Numbered from the stretch's first letter, positions 9,764-18,924 are shown. The stretch is DNA of 35,171 nucleotides from Ignavibacteriota bacterium (GCA_003142575.1 PLMS01000070.1:2943-38113), one strand, 5' to 3'. A program made the numbers and translations. Notes: generated by a model not told the origin, from the sequence alone.

Positions 9764-12625
9764 TTAAAAGTAACGTTTGAGAAATCCACCGGTGTAGGAA
9801 CGAGAATTCTTCGCGATCTCTTCCGGTGTTCCAGTTGCAATAATTTCGCCGCCCCGTTCACCTGCTTCAGGCCCCAAATCAATGACAAAGTCGGCACATT
9901 TTACAACATCCATATTATGTTCGATGACAAGAATCGAGTGTCCTGCTTCGACAAGAGCATCGAAACATTTCAGAAGTTTCGCTATATCGTCAAAATGCAG
10001 TCCGGTGGTCGGTTCATCGAAGATGAAGAGCGCACTTCCTTCCTGCTCGGAAGTTGAAAGGTGATGTGCAAGTTTGATGCGCTGCGCCTCGCCGCCCGAG
10101 AGCGTGGTTGCCGGCTGACCAAGCCGAAGGTATCCAAGCCCGACATCATCCAAGACCTTCAGTCGTTTTGCTATCCGCCTGCCGTCCGCAGAAGCGGAAA
10201 AGAATTGTATCGCTTCTGTTACCGTCATATTCAAGATATCATCCACATTCTTGCCGCGGTACCGAACATCGAGCACTTCCTGCTTAAAACGCTTTCCTTT
10301 ACATGATTCACACGGAAGAAAAATATCTGCAAGAAATTGCATTTCGATCCTCTGCAAACCGTCTCCTTCGCATACTTCGCAGCGACCTCCGGGCACATTA
10401 AACGAAAAATGTCCCGGTGCATAACCATGTGTCTTTGCGGCGGGCGTGTGAGCAAGCAAGTCTCGGATAAGGTCGAATATTTTGATGTACGTAATAGGAT
10501 TGGAACGCGGGCTTCTTCCAATCGGTGATTGATCTACCAACTCAATATGGTTGATTGAATCAATTCCTTCGATATCTTTACATTTACCTGCAGTTCCATC
10601 ATACCCGCCCTTCCGCTTCATCATTCCTGCATACAGCACTTTGTGTACCAGCGTGCTCTTTCCCGAACCGCTTACACCGGTCACACAGACAAACATATTC
10701 AATGGAATCCGAATATCAATATTCTTCAGATTATTCTCCGAAGCACCGTGAATAAAGAGCGACTGTTCCTTGTCTACCCTCCTCGATTTCGGTGTTGGAA
10801 TGGTGAGTGTACCATTGAGATACTTCGCTGTGAGCGACGTTGGATGCTGCAGAAGTTGTTCCATCGTTCCATTGAACACAACTTCGCCACCATGCTCGCC
10901 TGCCCGCGGACCGATATCCACCACGATGTCGGCTTCGCGCATCATTTCGGCATCATGTTCAACAACTATGACAGTGTTACCGATATTGCGCAGCGACTTG
11001 AGCTGGTGTATTAACCGTCCGTTGTCGCGTGGATGCAGTCCAATGGTAGGTTCATCAAGAACATAGAGCGATCCCATCAATGAAGAACCGAGCGACGTCG
11101 CAAGATTAATGCGCTGTGATTCTCCGCCGGAGAGTGTCATCGTCAATCGGTCAAGTGTGATATACCCAAGTCCGATTCCATCAAGGAAGCGAAGCCGCTT
11201 TCGAATTTCTTCTAAGATACGCTTGGCAACTTCCTCTTCATACTTTGAAAGACGGATTTCCTGAAAGAACCTATTCGCTTCTTCAATGGTCATTCGGACA
11301 ATATCCTGGATATTTTTTCCACCCACGCGGACATTGAGTACTTCCTTCCGCAGACGCGATCCGCCGCATTCATCGCATGTCGTATAACCGCGAAAGCGGC
11401 TGAGAAAAACACGATAGTGCAGTTTGTACGATTTACGTTCGATGAATTTAAAATACTTGTGGATACCGTCAAACCCTTTACAGCCGTTCATGACGAACGC
11501 GCGTTGTTTTTTTGTCAACTCGCTGAATGGGATGTCCACCGGCAAACCGACATCCTTTGCAACACGGAGCAGATCGATAAGATTTTCGCGCCCCCGTGGA
11601 AATGTCCATGGTAAAATGGCTCCATCCCGAATCGTCTTGCTCGGATCCGGTACAACAAGATCCATGTCAATACCAACAATTCTTCCGAACCCCTGGCACG
11701 TTGGACAAGCTCCAACCGGATTGTTAAACGAGAAGAACCGCGGCTCCGGATCTTCATAGCGGATATTGTCTTCCATACATTCAAAATGCTGTGAGAACCG
11801 GAGAAGCTGCTTCGATTCCAAGATGACAGCCAAAGCATATCCGCTTCCTTCTTCGAATGCCGTTTGCACGGAATCAGCAAGCCGAGTCATGCTTTCTGTA
11901 TCATTCTTTCGAATTACGAGGCGATCAACAAGAATATTGATTCCTTTTTTCGATTTCGCTTTGAAAGCGCTTTCGTTCAAATCAATAAGCTCATCATTCA
12001 CCACAAGCCGGAAAAAACCACGCTTCTTGAGGACATCGACTTCCTCTTTCACCGTTCTTCCCGGATGATCATGCATTGGGAACATCACGTACACTTTTGC
12101 CCCTTCCGGTTCTTGTTGGAGTCGATCAACAACAGTAGTGACCGTATCGCGCTTCACCAATTTTCCGCACACGCGGCAATACGTCTGTCCGATGCGTCCA
12201 AAAAGCAAGCGAAGGTAATCGTAGATTTCAGAAGTGGTGGCAACAGTTGAGCGGGGATTGCGTGAAGTTGTCTTTTGCTCGATAGCAATTGCCGGACTGA
12301 TTCCCTGGATCAGATCGACATCCGGTTTTTCCATTCGCTCGAGAAATTGGCGGGCATAGGAAGAAAGACTTTCGACATACCGGCGCTGCCCTTCTGCATA
12401 GATCGTATCAAATGCGAGGCTTGATTTACCGGAGCCGCTGACACCAGTAAACACAATAAGTTTGTTACGCGGCAGTGTGAGGTTAATGTTTTTGAGGTTA
12501 TGAACCCGCGCACCGCGGATGATGATGTCGGAAGGTTTACGACGACCTGAACCCTTCGGAAGGTTGTTCATTTTTTTCTCAGAAATCTTCCGCAGGTTTT
12601 TCTGTCCAATTATTTTTTTTGTCAT
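9764..12625 (-). CDS. uvrA: Excinuclease ABC subunit A
   Basis: A 953-residue damage-recognition ATPase of nucleotide excision repair, which loads UvrB. Two ABC modules are complete: Walker [17 protein letters not shown] (about 61-76) and [13 protein letters not shown] (about 650-662). The two signature motifs are [15 protein letters not shown] (about 496) and [15 protein letters not shown], and the Walker B segments are [15 protein letters not shown] and [14 protein letters not shown]. Zinc-site cysteines appear as [14 protein letters not shown] and CDECGGSR, and as CEVCEGDG paired with CESCKGKRF in the second half. Length is typical. An internal ATG at 12571 (MNNLPKGSG) may be the real start, since the family normally begins closer to the [11 protein letters not shown] strand and neither site has a strong ribosome-binding sequence. 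It is convergent with the barrel gene. Confidence 0.97.
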   Translation of the reverse strand: MTKKIIGQKNLRKISEKKMNNLPKGSGRRKPSDIIIRGARVHNLKNINLTLPRNKLIVFTGVSGSGKSSLAFDTIYAEGQRRYVESLSSYARQFLERMEKPDVDLIQGISPAIAIEQKTTSRNPRSTVATTSEIYDYLRLLFGRIGQTYCRVCGKLVKRDTVTTVVDRLQQEPEGAKVYVMFPMHDHPGRTVKEEVDVLKKRGFFRLVVNDELIDLNESAFKAKSKKGINILVDRLVIRKNDTESMTRLADSVQTAFEEGSGYALAVILESKQLLRFSQHFECMEDNIRYEDPEPRFFSFNNPVGACPTCQGFGRIVGIDMDLVVPDPSKTIRDGAILPWTFPRGRENLIDLLRVAKDVGLPVDIPFSELTKKQRAFVMNGCKGFDGIHKYFKFIERKSYKLHYRVFLSRFRGYTTCDECGGSRLRKEVLNVRVGGKNIQDIVRMTIEEANRFFQEIRLSKYEEEVAKRILEEIRKRLRFLDGIGLGYITLDRLTMTLSGGESQRINLATSLGSSLMGSLYVLDEPTIGLHPRDNGRLIHQLKSLRNIGNTVIVVEHDAEMMREADIVVDIGPRAGEHGGEVVFNGTMEQLLQHPTSLTAKYLNGTLTIPTPKSRRVDKEQSLFIHGASENNLKNIDIRIPLNMFVCVTGVSGSGKSTLVHKVLYAGMMKRKGGYDGTAGKCKDIEGIDSINHIELVDQSPIGRSPRSNPITYIKIFDLIRDLLAHTPAAKTHGYAPGHFSFNVPGGRCEVCEGDGLQRIEMQFLADIFLPCESCKGKRFKQEVLDVRYRGKNVDDILNMTVTEAIQFFSASADGRRIAKRLKVLDDVGLGYLRLGQPATTLSGGEAQRIKLAHHLSTSEQEGSALFIFDEPTTGLHFDDIAKLLKCFDALVEAGHSILVIEHNMDVVKCADFVIDLGPEAGERGGEIIATGTPEEIAKNSRSYTGGFLKRYF

Positions 12626-12860
12626 ACGTGAAAGTAAGATACAGAAAAATGAGGAGACGGGAAAACGATGTTCTTCGCAACTTCAATCACAAAATAATAT
12701 TCATCAAGAAAAAAACATTCAAAGATTGTGGGAAAAGCTTAAAATCTCTCTAAATATAGTATATTCCAAAACGGGCGGACTTTAAATCAGACAATATCCT
12801 ATTGTATTTATAAAAGGAACTTTGTAGGTTAATATCATCATTACTATAGGAGTTCGTCTG

Positions 12861-13238
12861 ATGGGAAAAAAAATACTCGTGGTTGAAGATGATGATACTG
12901 TACGTTTATCCATATCCGTTGCCCTAAGATTGAAAGGCGGATTTGAAATACTCGAAGCCGAAGACGGACTCGTAGGACTTGAACTTGCAAAGCAGCACAT
13001 TCCTGATTTAATTATTAGCGATGTCGTTATGAATAATTTAAACGGCTTCCTTATGTTAGAAACGCTAAAGGAATTTCCGGAAACGGCTAACATCCCCGTG
13101 ATTATTATGACAAATCAAGCTCAATCAGATAAGGAATGGAAAACCGGTGCAGCAGTAGAATATTTAGCAAAGGGATTCACTCTTGAGGCGCTTCTCTCGA
13201 AAGTCAACTCAATTCTCAAAATCAAACCTACTTCATAA
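12861..13238 (+). CDS. Single-domain response regulator (CheY-like receiver)
   Basis: A 125-residue receiver domain without an output domain. The acidic pocket is in ILVVEDDDTVRLS, the phospho-acceptor is Asp54 in LIISDVVMNNLNGF, the Thr84 switch is in VIIMTNQA, and Lys104 is in YLAKGFTLEALLSKV. The usual Lys-Pro pair after strand 5 is Lys-Gly here, a minor departure. Such proteins relay phosphate to a partner protein; no sensor kinase is in the window, so the pathway is unknown. Start choice is supported by AGGAG nine bases upstream of the ATG. It stands alone between uvrA (divergent) and the EF-G-like gene (convergent). Confidence 0.92.
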   Translation: MGKKILVVEDDDTVRLSISVALRLKGGFEILEAEDGLVGLELAKQHIPDLIISDVVMNNLNGFLMLETLKEFPETANIPVIIMTNQAQSDKEWKTGAAVEYLAKGFTLEALLSKVNSILKIKPTS

Positions 13239-13304
13239 ATAACTCTCTAAGCCCATTCAGCTCTAAAATATCCGATTCGCCTGAGAACAAAAATAATAGG
13301 GAGG

Positions 13305-13348
13305 GGAGATCTCCAAGTTTCACATGGTTCCCTTGGAGCTTGATCTCC
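13305..13348. repeat. Imperfect 13-bp inverted repeat with a 4-base bulge
   Basis: GGAGATC (13305-13311) pairs with GATCTCC (13342-13348), and TCCAAG (13312-13317) pairs with CTTGGA (13332-13337). A GCTT bulge sits on one side and the loop is 14 bases. It lies 66 bases after the response-regulator stop. It lacks a T-run, so it is not a standard intrinsic terminator; it could stabilise the 3' end of that transcript. Confidence 0.55.
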
Positions 13349-13384
13349 GCTGATCCACAACAGCGACGGGAGGATAAATAAAAC

Positions 13385-13413
13385 GCCCCGCTGGTTCTTT
13401 ACCATAACGGGGC
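13385..13413 (-). terminator. Intrinsic terminator after the EF-G-like gene
   Basis: On the minus strand GCCCCG ... CGGGGC forms a 6-bp GC stem around a 17-base loop, followed by GTTTTATTTAT. It lies 51-79 bases beyond the stop of the EF-G2 gene and would end the sppA-to-EF-G2 transcription unit. The plus-strand side lacks a good T-run, so direction is inferred as minus. Confidence 0.7.
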
Positions 13414-13429
13414 ATTTCAACAATACATT

Positions 13430-13449
13430 GGATTCAATATATTGAATCC
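13430..13449. repeat. Perfect 20-bp palindrome between the EF-G stop and its terminator
   Basis: The sequence GGATTCAATA followed directly by TATTGAATCC is a perfect palindrome with no spacer. It sits 14 bases beyond the EF-G2 stop codon and before the terminator. Without a loop it makes a poor RNA hairpin but a good binding site for a dimeric DNA-binding protein. No regulator for it can be named. Confidence 0.6.
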
Positions 13450-13463
13450 CTACGTGAAAATTT

Positions 13464-15572
13464 CTATTCTTCTTCTACTTTCGCCTTCTCGCTTGCAGCG
13501 ATGACCTTCTCTGCTGCCTCGCGCGGCATCTCGTCATAATGTGAGAATCTCGTCTTATAGACTCCACGGCCTTGTGTCATCGAGCGAAGAATCGTAGAGT
13601 ACTTATGAATCTCCGACATCGGTACACTTGCTTTGATTTTCTGGAAATGCCCTTCAGCTTCCATACCTTGAATCTTCCCGCGGCGCCCGGAGAGATCACC
13701 CATCACGTCGCCCATGTATTCATCAGGCACTATTACTTCAATAATATTAATTGGCTCCAGAAGAACAGGCTTCGCTTCCATGATTCCTTTTCTAAACGCC
13801 ATCGCACCGGCAATCTTGAATGAATGCTCGTCAGAATCCACTGCGTGGTAGGAACCATCGAAGATTGTCACTTTCACGTCTACCACTTCATAGCCGGCAA
13901 GCACACCGCGCAGCATCGTTTCGATAACACCCTTTTCAACTGCCGGAACAAAACGACCAGGTACTACGCCTCCAACAATGGCATCTTCAAATTCAAATCC
14001 CGCACCCCGCGGTCTCGGTTCAATCTTAATGTGTACATGTCCGTACTGTCCCCGCCCGCCAGTTTGTTTCTTGTGTTTGTATTCCACATCCGGCGCCGTT
14101 GCACGAATAGCTTCCTTGTAAGGAATCTTTGGTTCTGTGAGATCAACTTCCACACTATATTTTAGTTTGAGACGTTTGGTGACAATGAGCAGATGGAGTT
14201 CTCCCTGACCAGCAATCACCGTCTGACTGAGCTGGCCATCTACCGAGATGATAAATGTCGGATCCTCTTCGTGCAAGGAATGCAATCCGTTCGCCATGCG
14301 ATCTTCATCTCCCTTCGACCTGGAATGAATCGCCATACGAATGACCGGATCCGGGAAATTAATCGGTGCATACAAAACCGGGAAGGCCCGGCTGCTGAGC
14401 GTATTGTTCGTGTGCGTGTCCTTCAACTTCACCGCAGCGCCAATATCACCGGCGACAAGTTTTGTAATTTCGGACCTCTCTTTTCCATTCATCACGAAGA
14501 GCTGTCCGAGGCGTTCACTTTTACCGTTGGATTGATTAACAAGATCCAATCCTGCAGTAATGGTGCCGGAGTACACGCGGAAGTACGACAATTCGCCAAC
14601 GTGCTCTTCCGAAACTGTTTTGAATACAAAGAACGATGGTTCTTTCGCTCCATCGGGTTCTACTTCAATCTCTTTTTTATCGTTCAGATTGGTTGCCTTA
14701 ACCTTACCCCGATCCTTCGGCGATGGTCCATACGTTGTTATGAAACTCATCAATGGACTCGTGCCGATGCCAAGTGAAGCGGCAATGCAGTAGATAGGGA
14801 ATATTTTTCTATTCAACAGTGCAAAGCGGAAGCCATTTTCGAGATCGGCATCTTTCAACGTGCCATCTTCAAAAAATTTGTTCATCAATGCTTCGTCGGT
14901 TTCTGCGATTTTCTCGATCAACTCTTCGTGGAGCTGTTCAGCTTTCTCCTTCAAGTCGGCAGGGATATCGCTTTCTGTGAATTTGCTGCTGCCTTCACGA
15001 TTAAACTTCAGCACCTTCATCTTTAAGACGTCCACGACGGTATCGAACAGAAGTCCTTGATTCACAGGGAATTGTACGATCACAGCATCATGACCAAATC
15101 GATCTTGCGCTGTTACGACCGCATGATCGAACTCAGCATTTTCATTATCAAGCTTATTCACAACAAGAAGGGCTGGTATATGTAAGGATTTGGCGTAGTT
15201 CCAAACAATTTCCGTACCAACTTCGACACCTTCCACTGCCTTCAACATCACCACAGCAAGGTCGGCGACATGGAGAGAACTGAGTACTTCGCCAGTGAAG
15301 TCTGAATATCCCGGTGTATCGAGAATATTAATTTTTGTTCCCTGCCAATCGGCGTGGAGCACTGCCGCATTAATGGAAATCTTGCGTTCAATTTCATCTG
15401 CATGATAATCGGAAATAGTCGAACCATCTTCGACGCGCCCTATTCGCGTAGCGGCTCCCGCCACAAACATCAACGACTCGGTCAACGTCGTTTTTCCAGA
15501 ACCACCATGACCGATGACTGCAATATTACGGATTTTATCAATGGTATATTCTTTACTTATCGCTTTTGACAC
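13464..15572 (-). CDS. Elongation factor G-like GTPase, EF-G2 type
   Basis: A translational GTPase of about 702 residues with the full five-domain EF-G length. The P-loop is GHGGSGKTT in place of the canonical GHVDAGKTT. The G3 motif is DTPGYSDF, so the catalytic histidine of EF-G (DTPGHVDF) is a tyrosine. G4 is NKLD. Switch I reads SDYHADEIERKISI. These changes mark the EF-G2 paralogue group, as in Thermus EF-G-2 and mycobacterial FusA2, rather than housekeeping EF-G. Domain IV has GGRGQYGHVHIKIEP, and domain V has RRGKIQGMEAEG. The start is GTG at 15572, with AAGGAG eight bases upstream; the frame opens at 15614 but without a ribosome site. Role: ribosome-associated GTPase whose exact step is unsettled. 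It ends the minus-strand unit that begins at sppA. Confidence 0.9.
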   Translation of the reverse strand: MSKAISKEYTIDKIRNIAVIGHGGSGKTTLTESLMFVAGAATRIGRVEDGSTISDYHADEIERKISINAAVLHADWQGTKINILDTPGYSDFTGEVLSSLHVADLAVVMLKAVEGVEVGTEIVWNYAKSLHIPALLVVNKLDNENAEFDHAVVTAQDRFGHDAVIVQFPVNQGLLFDTVVDVLKMKVLKFNREGSSKFTESDIPADLKEKAEQLHEELIEKIAETDEALMNKFFEDGTLKDADLENGFRFALLNRKIFPIYCIAASLGIGTSPLMSFITTYGPSPKDRGKVKATNLNDKKEIEVEPDGAKEPSFFVFKTVSEEHVGELSYFRVYSGTITAGLDLVNQSNGKSERLGQLFVMNGKERSEITKLVAGDIGAAVKLKDTHTNNTLSSRAFPVLYAPINFPDPVIRMAIHSRSKGDEDRMANGLHSLHEEDPTFIISVDGQLSQTVIAGQGELHLLIVTKRLKLKYSVEVDLTEPKIPYKEAIRATAPDVEYKHKKQTGGRGQYGHVHIKIEPRPRGAGFEFEDAIVGGVVPGRFVPAVEKGVIETMLRGVLAGYEVVDVKVTIFDGSYHAVDSDEHSFKIAGAMAFRKGIMEAKPVLLEPINIIEVIVPDEYMGDVMGDLSGRRGKIQGMEAEGHFQKIKASVPMSEIHKYSTILRSMTQGRGVYKTRFSHYDEMPREAAEKVIAASEKAKVEEE

Positions 15573-15602
15573 AATAGTATCTCCTTGACGTAAAATGACA
15601 CC

Positions 15603-15622
15603 GGCGGTGGGCATCCACCGTC
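15603..15622 (-). promoter_or_regulatory. Small hairpin upstream of the EF-G2 ribosome site
   Basis: CGGTGG (15605-15610) and CCACCG (15615-15620) form a 6-bp stem with a 4-base loop, extended by one wobble and one further GC pair. It lies about 16 bases upstream of the AAGGAG that serves the GTG start. It could influence translation or mRNA processing between the DUF948-like gene and the EF-G2 gene. Function is inferred only from position. Confidence 0.35.
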
Positions 15623-15664
15623 AGCACAGATTTTTTCTTCAGCGGTGCTCCAAAGAATATCCTG

Positions 15665-16045
15665 CTACTGCCGCATAAACAATGATGTAACACGGTTGAT
15701 GATATTGCCAAACAACGCGCCCACACGCATCAACGGTTCTTCCAAACGCTGTTGAAAGTGTTCTTCAAGCCGTGTAATGTTTTCGGTAATACGCCTAAAC
15801 GCAAGAAACACTCCATGGATTATATCGACCTGATCTTCCACTTTTGTGGTAATCAAACGCAGTTTGTCTGTTACCGTGTTGAGATTTTCGAGAATGGGCT
15901 TCAGATTCTTGTTGAGATCGATCAATTCAATCTGCAAAACTTGCAGGAATTCCTTGAAACGGACAAGCACTACAATAAGATAGATGCATACCGCGGAAGC
16001 GCTGCAGTACAACACTAATTTTAGTATTTCAGATAATGTTTCCAC
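15665..16045 (-). CDS. DUF948-like single-pass membrane protein
   Basis: A 126-residue protein with an N-terminal membrane helix (about residues 8-28, LKLVLYCSASAVCIYLIVVL). A long predicted coiled-coil follows, with the spaced hydrophobics of DUF948 proteins: LIDLNKNLKPILENLNTVTDKL and LEEHFQQRLEEPLMRVGALF. The family is small, membrane-anchored and of unknown function, often next to YtxH-like genes, as here: the YtxH gene is the next gene upstream. AAGGGG lies about ten bases ahead of the ATG. The gene is followed by EF-G2 after 92 bases. Confidence 0.75.
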   Translation of the reverse strand: METLSEILKLVLYCSASAVCIYLIVVLVRFKEFLQVLQIELIDLNKNLKPILENLNTVTDKLRLITTKVEDQVDIIHGVFLAFRRITENITRLEEHFQQRLEEPLMRVGALFGNIINRVTSLFMRQ

Positions 16046-16119
16046 TCGAGTTCCCCTTTTCTGGGTTCGATAAAATAGATTGTTTAGATTTTAACAGAGG
16101 CTTAGGTGTTCTTTGTGCC

Positions 16120-16434
16120 TTACGTCTTGCTGCGCGCATTGTTGATCACTCGATCGGCATCGCCCAGTATGGTGTTTGCCTTTCGGCGAGCATCATCCAC
16201 GAGCGTGCTCGCTTTCCGTTTTCCTTCGTTCATAATATCCACTGCGCTCGACTTCGCACGATCCACATATTCCTGTGCATCTTCCATTAAGTCGCCTGCT
16301 TTCTCTTTGATATCAGCGCGTAATTCTTTTCCCGCCTTGGGAGCATACAAGAGTGCAACTACCGCACCTACAATACTGCCTGCGATAAACCCTGCAACGA
16401 GTCCCTTCGCCATGCCGTCATTTTCCTGTGCCAT
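16120..16434 (-). CDS. YtxH-like (general stress) membrane-anchored protein
   Basis: A 104-residue protein with the YtxH pattern: a glycine/alanine-rich membrane helix KGLVAGFIAGSIVGAVVALL ending in YAPKAGKELRADIKEKAGDL, then an amphipathic, lysine- and alanine-rich helix to the C-terminus. YtxH proteins are linked to general stress in Firmicutes; their molecular role is unknown. GGAGG five bases before the ATG supports the start. It sits between the bL38 gene and the DUF948-like gene on the same strand. Confidence 0.85.
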   Translation of the reverse strand: MAQENDGMAKGLVAGFIAGSIVGAVVALLYAPKAGKELRADIKEKAGDLMEDAQEYVDRAKSSAVDIMNEGKRKASTLVDDARRKANTILGDADRVINNARSKT

Positions 16435-16541
16435 AACAACCTCCAGTTTGTTTATTCATTTATTTAAAAAATACAACTATACTCTGCTTCACTCAATTCT
16501 TAACTCACTGTAGAAACTCACCATGCGCCAATCCGTGCCCT

Positions 16542-16570
16542 GCCTGTCGCAGGACATACGAGCGACAGGC
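16542..16570. repeat. Perfect 9-bp hairpin between bL38 and YtxH genes
   Basis: GCCTGTCGC (16542-16550) and GCGACAGGC (16562-16570) are exact inverted copies around an 11-base loop. No T-run follows on either strand, so it is not a typical terminator. It may be a dispersed REP-like element or an RNA-stability hairpin in the operon. Confidence 0.6.
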
Positions 16571-16584
16571 AAAGGGGTTGATAC

Positions 16585-16680
16585 CTAACGGACCTTCTTC
16601 TTATGACGCTGCTTTCGCAGGCGCTTCTTGCGCTTGTGAGTCGCCATCTTATGGCGCTTTCGCTTACGACCACATGGCAT
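16585..16680 (-). CDS. Ribosomal protein bL38-like (AURKAIP1/COX24 domain), 31 residues
   Basis: A very short basic protein, ATG at 16680 to TAG at 16585, with AAAGGAT upstream. It contains the block HKMATHKRKKRLRK, flanked by MPCGRKRKR and QRHKKKVR. That lysine/arginine pattern is the AURKAIP1/COX24 (mS38-like) signature of Bacteroidota proteins of about 30-40 residues; a ribosome structure from Flavobacterium places this protein (bL38) in the large subunit. Position 3 is Cys where I expect Ser in many relatives. It lies 16 bases after the stop of the zinc-ribbon/TPR gene. It is easily missed by gene callers because of its size. I am confident in the family, less so in the functional name for this lineage. 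Confidence 0.85.
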   Translation of the reverse strand: MPCGRKRKRHKMATHKRKKRLRKQRHKKKVR

Positions 16681-16696
16681 ATGCGTATCCTTTCTG

Positions 16697-17470
16697 TTAG
16701 TTCGTCTTCGGTGTTTGTGAGTTGTGTTGAGTTAAAAGCTGCTGCGCTCGTTTCCCTACTTCACTTGTAGGATCTAATGCAACTGTCTTTCTAAACCACT
16801 CGTTCGCTTCATGGAGATTGCCTTCGCTCAAACAGACAATCCCAAGATTGAAATTTGCCTGGAGATGTTTGGGTACGTACTTCAACGCCTCCTTCATCTC
16901 CTTTTTTGCTTCTGAAAAATTGCCAAGTTCCTTGTAACAAATTCCCAAATCTACGCGAGCATTAGCATCATCTGGGTTTTTCGCAAGAAACATTTTGTAA
17001 TAAGGAATTGCCCTCTCATAGAATAATCCGTCGTGCAAAAGATTGGCAAGTTGCAGTGTTCGTGCCATATCGTTCGGATGAGAGGCAACGTCCATTTCCA
17101 ATGCCTGAATCTCTGCTTGCTTCTGAGCCATTTCTCCCGTCAGCGTCTTCGGTTGAGCAGGCACTTGCTGGGTTGATCCGGCGCTCGGGCCCTTTTCAAT
17201 AAAAAACTCATATCCAATAACAGCGAGTGCAGCTATGACAACAACGCCCAGGATTGACTTTAACAACCAAGAAGTTGATGCTTTTTTCGGCCATAGTTTT
17301 TTTTCGTGTAATTCAAGCTTTGCTGATTCCATTCGTAAATTCATTGGGGAACCAGAAGCGGTTTCCTCTGTCCAATCTACTGCCACACCACATGAAGAAC
17401 AGAACTGATTTCCCGGTTGAAGCGGCGCACTACAATGCGCACAGAGAATTCTGGGCTTCATTCCCGCCAC
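16697..17470 (-). CDS. Zinc-ribbon, membrane-anchored TPR protein
   Basis: A 257-residue protein. The N-terminus has a zinc ribbon with two CxxC pairs (ILCAHCSAPLQPGNQFCSSCG). A single membrane helix follows at about 69-89 (LLKSILGVVVIAALAVIGYEFF), then a Pro/Gln linker and at least three tetratricopeptide repeats: FYERAIPYYKMFLAKNPDDA, ARVDLGICYKELGNFSEAKK and QANFNLGIVCLSEGNLHEAN. The architecture suggests a cytosolic ribbon and an external TPR scaffold, but the client is unknown. The start is GTG at 17470, sharing a base with the HU stop (TAGTG) and with AAGGGG eight bases upstream, so translation is probably coupled to HU. Confidence 0.82.
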   Translation of the reverse strand: MAGMKPRILCAHCSAPLQPGNQFCSSCGVAVDWTEETASGSPMNLRMESAKLELHEKKLWPKKASTSWLLKSILGVVVIAALAVIGYEFFIEKGPSAGSTQQVPAQPKTLTGEMAQKQAEIQALEMDVASHPNDMARTLQLANLLHDGLFYERAIPYYKMFLAKNPDDANARVDLGICYKELGNFSEAKKEMKEALKYVPKHLQANFNLGIVCLSEGNLHEANEWFRKTVALDPTSEVGKRAQQLLTQHNSQTPKTN

Positions 17471-17766
17471 TAGGAAAGCCCCTTCTTGAGGTTCTCATTC
17501 ACAATTTGCTTCATTTCTTTCGATACCTTGAATGTCGGAACGAAATGCTCATCCACCATCACCTGAGCACCTGTACGCGGATTGCGGGCAACTCGGCCCT
17601 TACGTTTCTTCACTTTGAAGCTGCCGAAACCGCGAATTTCTATATTCCTTCCATCCCTCATCGCACCGATAACCGTTGTAATGAATCCATCCACCACGGC
17701 TTCGGTTTCTACTTTCGTCAACCCTGTTGCCGATGCAATGACATCTACGATATCTGCTTTGGTCAC
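17470..17766 (-). CDS. HU/IHF family nucleoid DNA-binding protein
   Basis: A 98-residue histone-like protein. It shows the family landmarks TKADIVDVIASATGLTK, RGFGSFKVKKRKGRVARNPRTG and FKVSKEMKQIVNE. The ARNPRTG loop at the tip of the beta arm carries the intercalating proline. It would bend and compact DNA. Start is GTG at 17766, with GAGGAGG five bases upstream. It sits 17 bases after sppA and overlaps the zinc-ribbon/TPR gene by one base. The sequence alone does not separate HU from IHF-like function. Confidence 0.93.
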   Translation of the reverse strand: MTKADIVDVIASATGLTKVETEAVVDGFITTVIGAMRDGRNIEIRGFGSFKVKKRKGRVARNPRTGAQVMVDEHFVPTFKVSKEMKQIVNENLKKGLS

Positions 17767-17783
17767 GAAGCCTCCTCAAAAAA

Positions 17784-18686
17784 TTAGTTGGGAGATGTGA
17801 ATCGGTACTGCAGCAACGGCTGCTGTAAAAATTCTTGCCGTATTTTTGTCACTTCAGTAGCCGCATCACCGATGAATTTTTCAAATAATGTTTTTCGTTT
17901 TTTCTCTTTTACTATATTCGGTTTACCATGAATGCCGCCTAATTCTGCCGCAATGCTCACTGCATCTTCCATGGTGCCAAGTGTATCGACAAATCCATAT
18001 TCGACGGCTTGTCGTCCGGTAAACACACGGCCATCGGCATACTTCAGTACTTCCTTCCGATCAAGCCCTCGCTCCTCAGCTACGACATCCACAAACTGGT
18101 CATAGACATCGCCGATGAGCAAGTTAAAATATTGCTTCTCTTCTTCAGTCGTTTTACGGAAAGGTGAACCGGAATCCTTGAACTTACCTGTCTTCATCGT
18201 CGTTTCATCAATGCCAATTTTATCCATCAACTGCTTGAAGTGCATGAATTGGAAAATGCTACCGATGCTTCCCGTTAGTGTTCCGGGATTTGCTACAATC
18301 CTTGTCGCGCCGCATGAGACATAATAACCGCCGCTTGCTGCTACCGAGCCCATCGAGACAACCACAGGTCTGCCGGCATCACGCGTCTTCTTCACTTCCT
18401 CATAAATTTCCTGACTTGCCGCCACGCCACCGCCTGGTGATTCGACCCGGAATACTATTGCTCGTATCGATTTGTTTTCACGGTACTTCTTGGACTGGCG
18501 TACTATTTCTTCCGAAGAGACAATCGGTTCTTTCAGCTCGACGACCGCAATCTTCTCCCCGCCGGTGGTGGTCGTCTCGTCGCTTTCATCGGAGAACATC
18601 CATGAAATCAACGTTAGAACAAACAGACCAAATAAAAATACGAGAACAGCAATAATACCGATGATCCATTTTGCAGTTTTAGACAT
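17784..18686 (-). CDS. sppA: Signal peptide peptidase SppA (protease IV, short form)
   Basis: A 300-residue membrane serine protease that degrades cleaved signal peptides. It has an N-terminal membrane anchor (WIIGIIAVLVFLFGLFVLTL), the S49 core FRVESPGGGVAASQEIYE, the nucleophile Ser118 in GSVAASGGYYVSCG, and the catalytic Lys170 in TGKFKDSGSPFR. Length matches the single-domain SppA of Gram-positives and many Bacteroidota, not the double-length E. coli enzyme. It is probably the first gene of the unit that continues through HU, the TPR protein, bL38, YtxH, DUF948 and EF-G2. The ATG at 18686 has no strong ribosome site. Confidence 0.93.
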   Translation of the reverse strand: MSKTAKWIIGIIAVLVFLFGLFVLTLISWMFSDESDETTTTGGEKIAVVELKEPIVSSEEIVRQSKKYRENKSIRAIVFRVESPGGGVAASQEIYEEVKKTRDAGRPVVVSMGSVAASGGYYVSCGATRIVANPGTLTGSIGSIFQFMHFKQLMDKIGIDETTMKTGKFKDSGSPFRKTTEEEKQYFNLLIGDVYDQFVDVVAEERGLDRKEVLKYADGRVFTGRQAVEYGFVDTLGTMEDAVSIAAELGGIHGKPNIVKEKKRKTLFEKFIGDAATEVTKIRQEFLQQPLLQYRFTSPN

Positions 18687-18924
18687 AGGTTTGTAGGAAA
18701 TTGATAAAGATCGAAGTTATTTCACTTCGCCAATCTCCGTTTTGCTCCTTATCCTTTTTTGAAGAGTACAAATTCCCAAGGATTACTCATGAGCTTTTCT
18801 TGCTATAAGCGTCCTCGTAGTATTTCGTGCTCTTCTCAGCCAGTTTATCCGCCATCTTTTAGGCGGAAGGCTGATGCGCTCGTCAGAGTGCGACGGAGTC
18901 TGTCGACCTTTGACGCAGTGTAAC

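Noticed and set aside
14193-14777. 194-codon plus-strand open frame
   Set aside because: It is the complement of the EF-G2 gene, with no recognisable domain.
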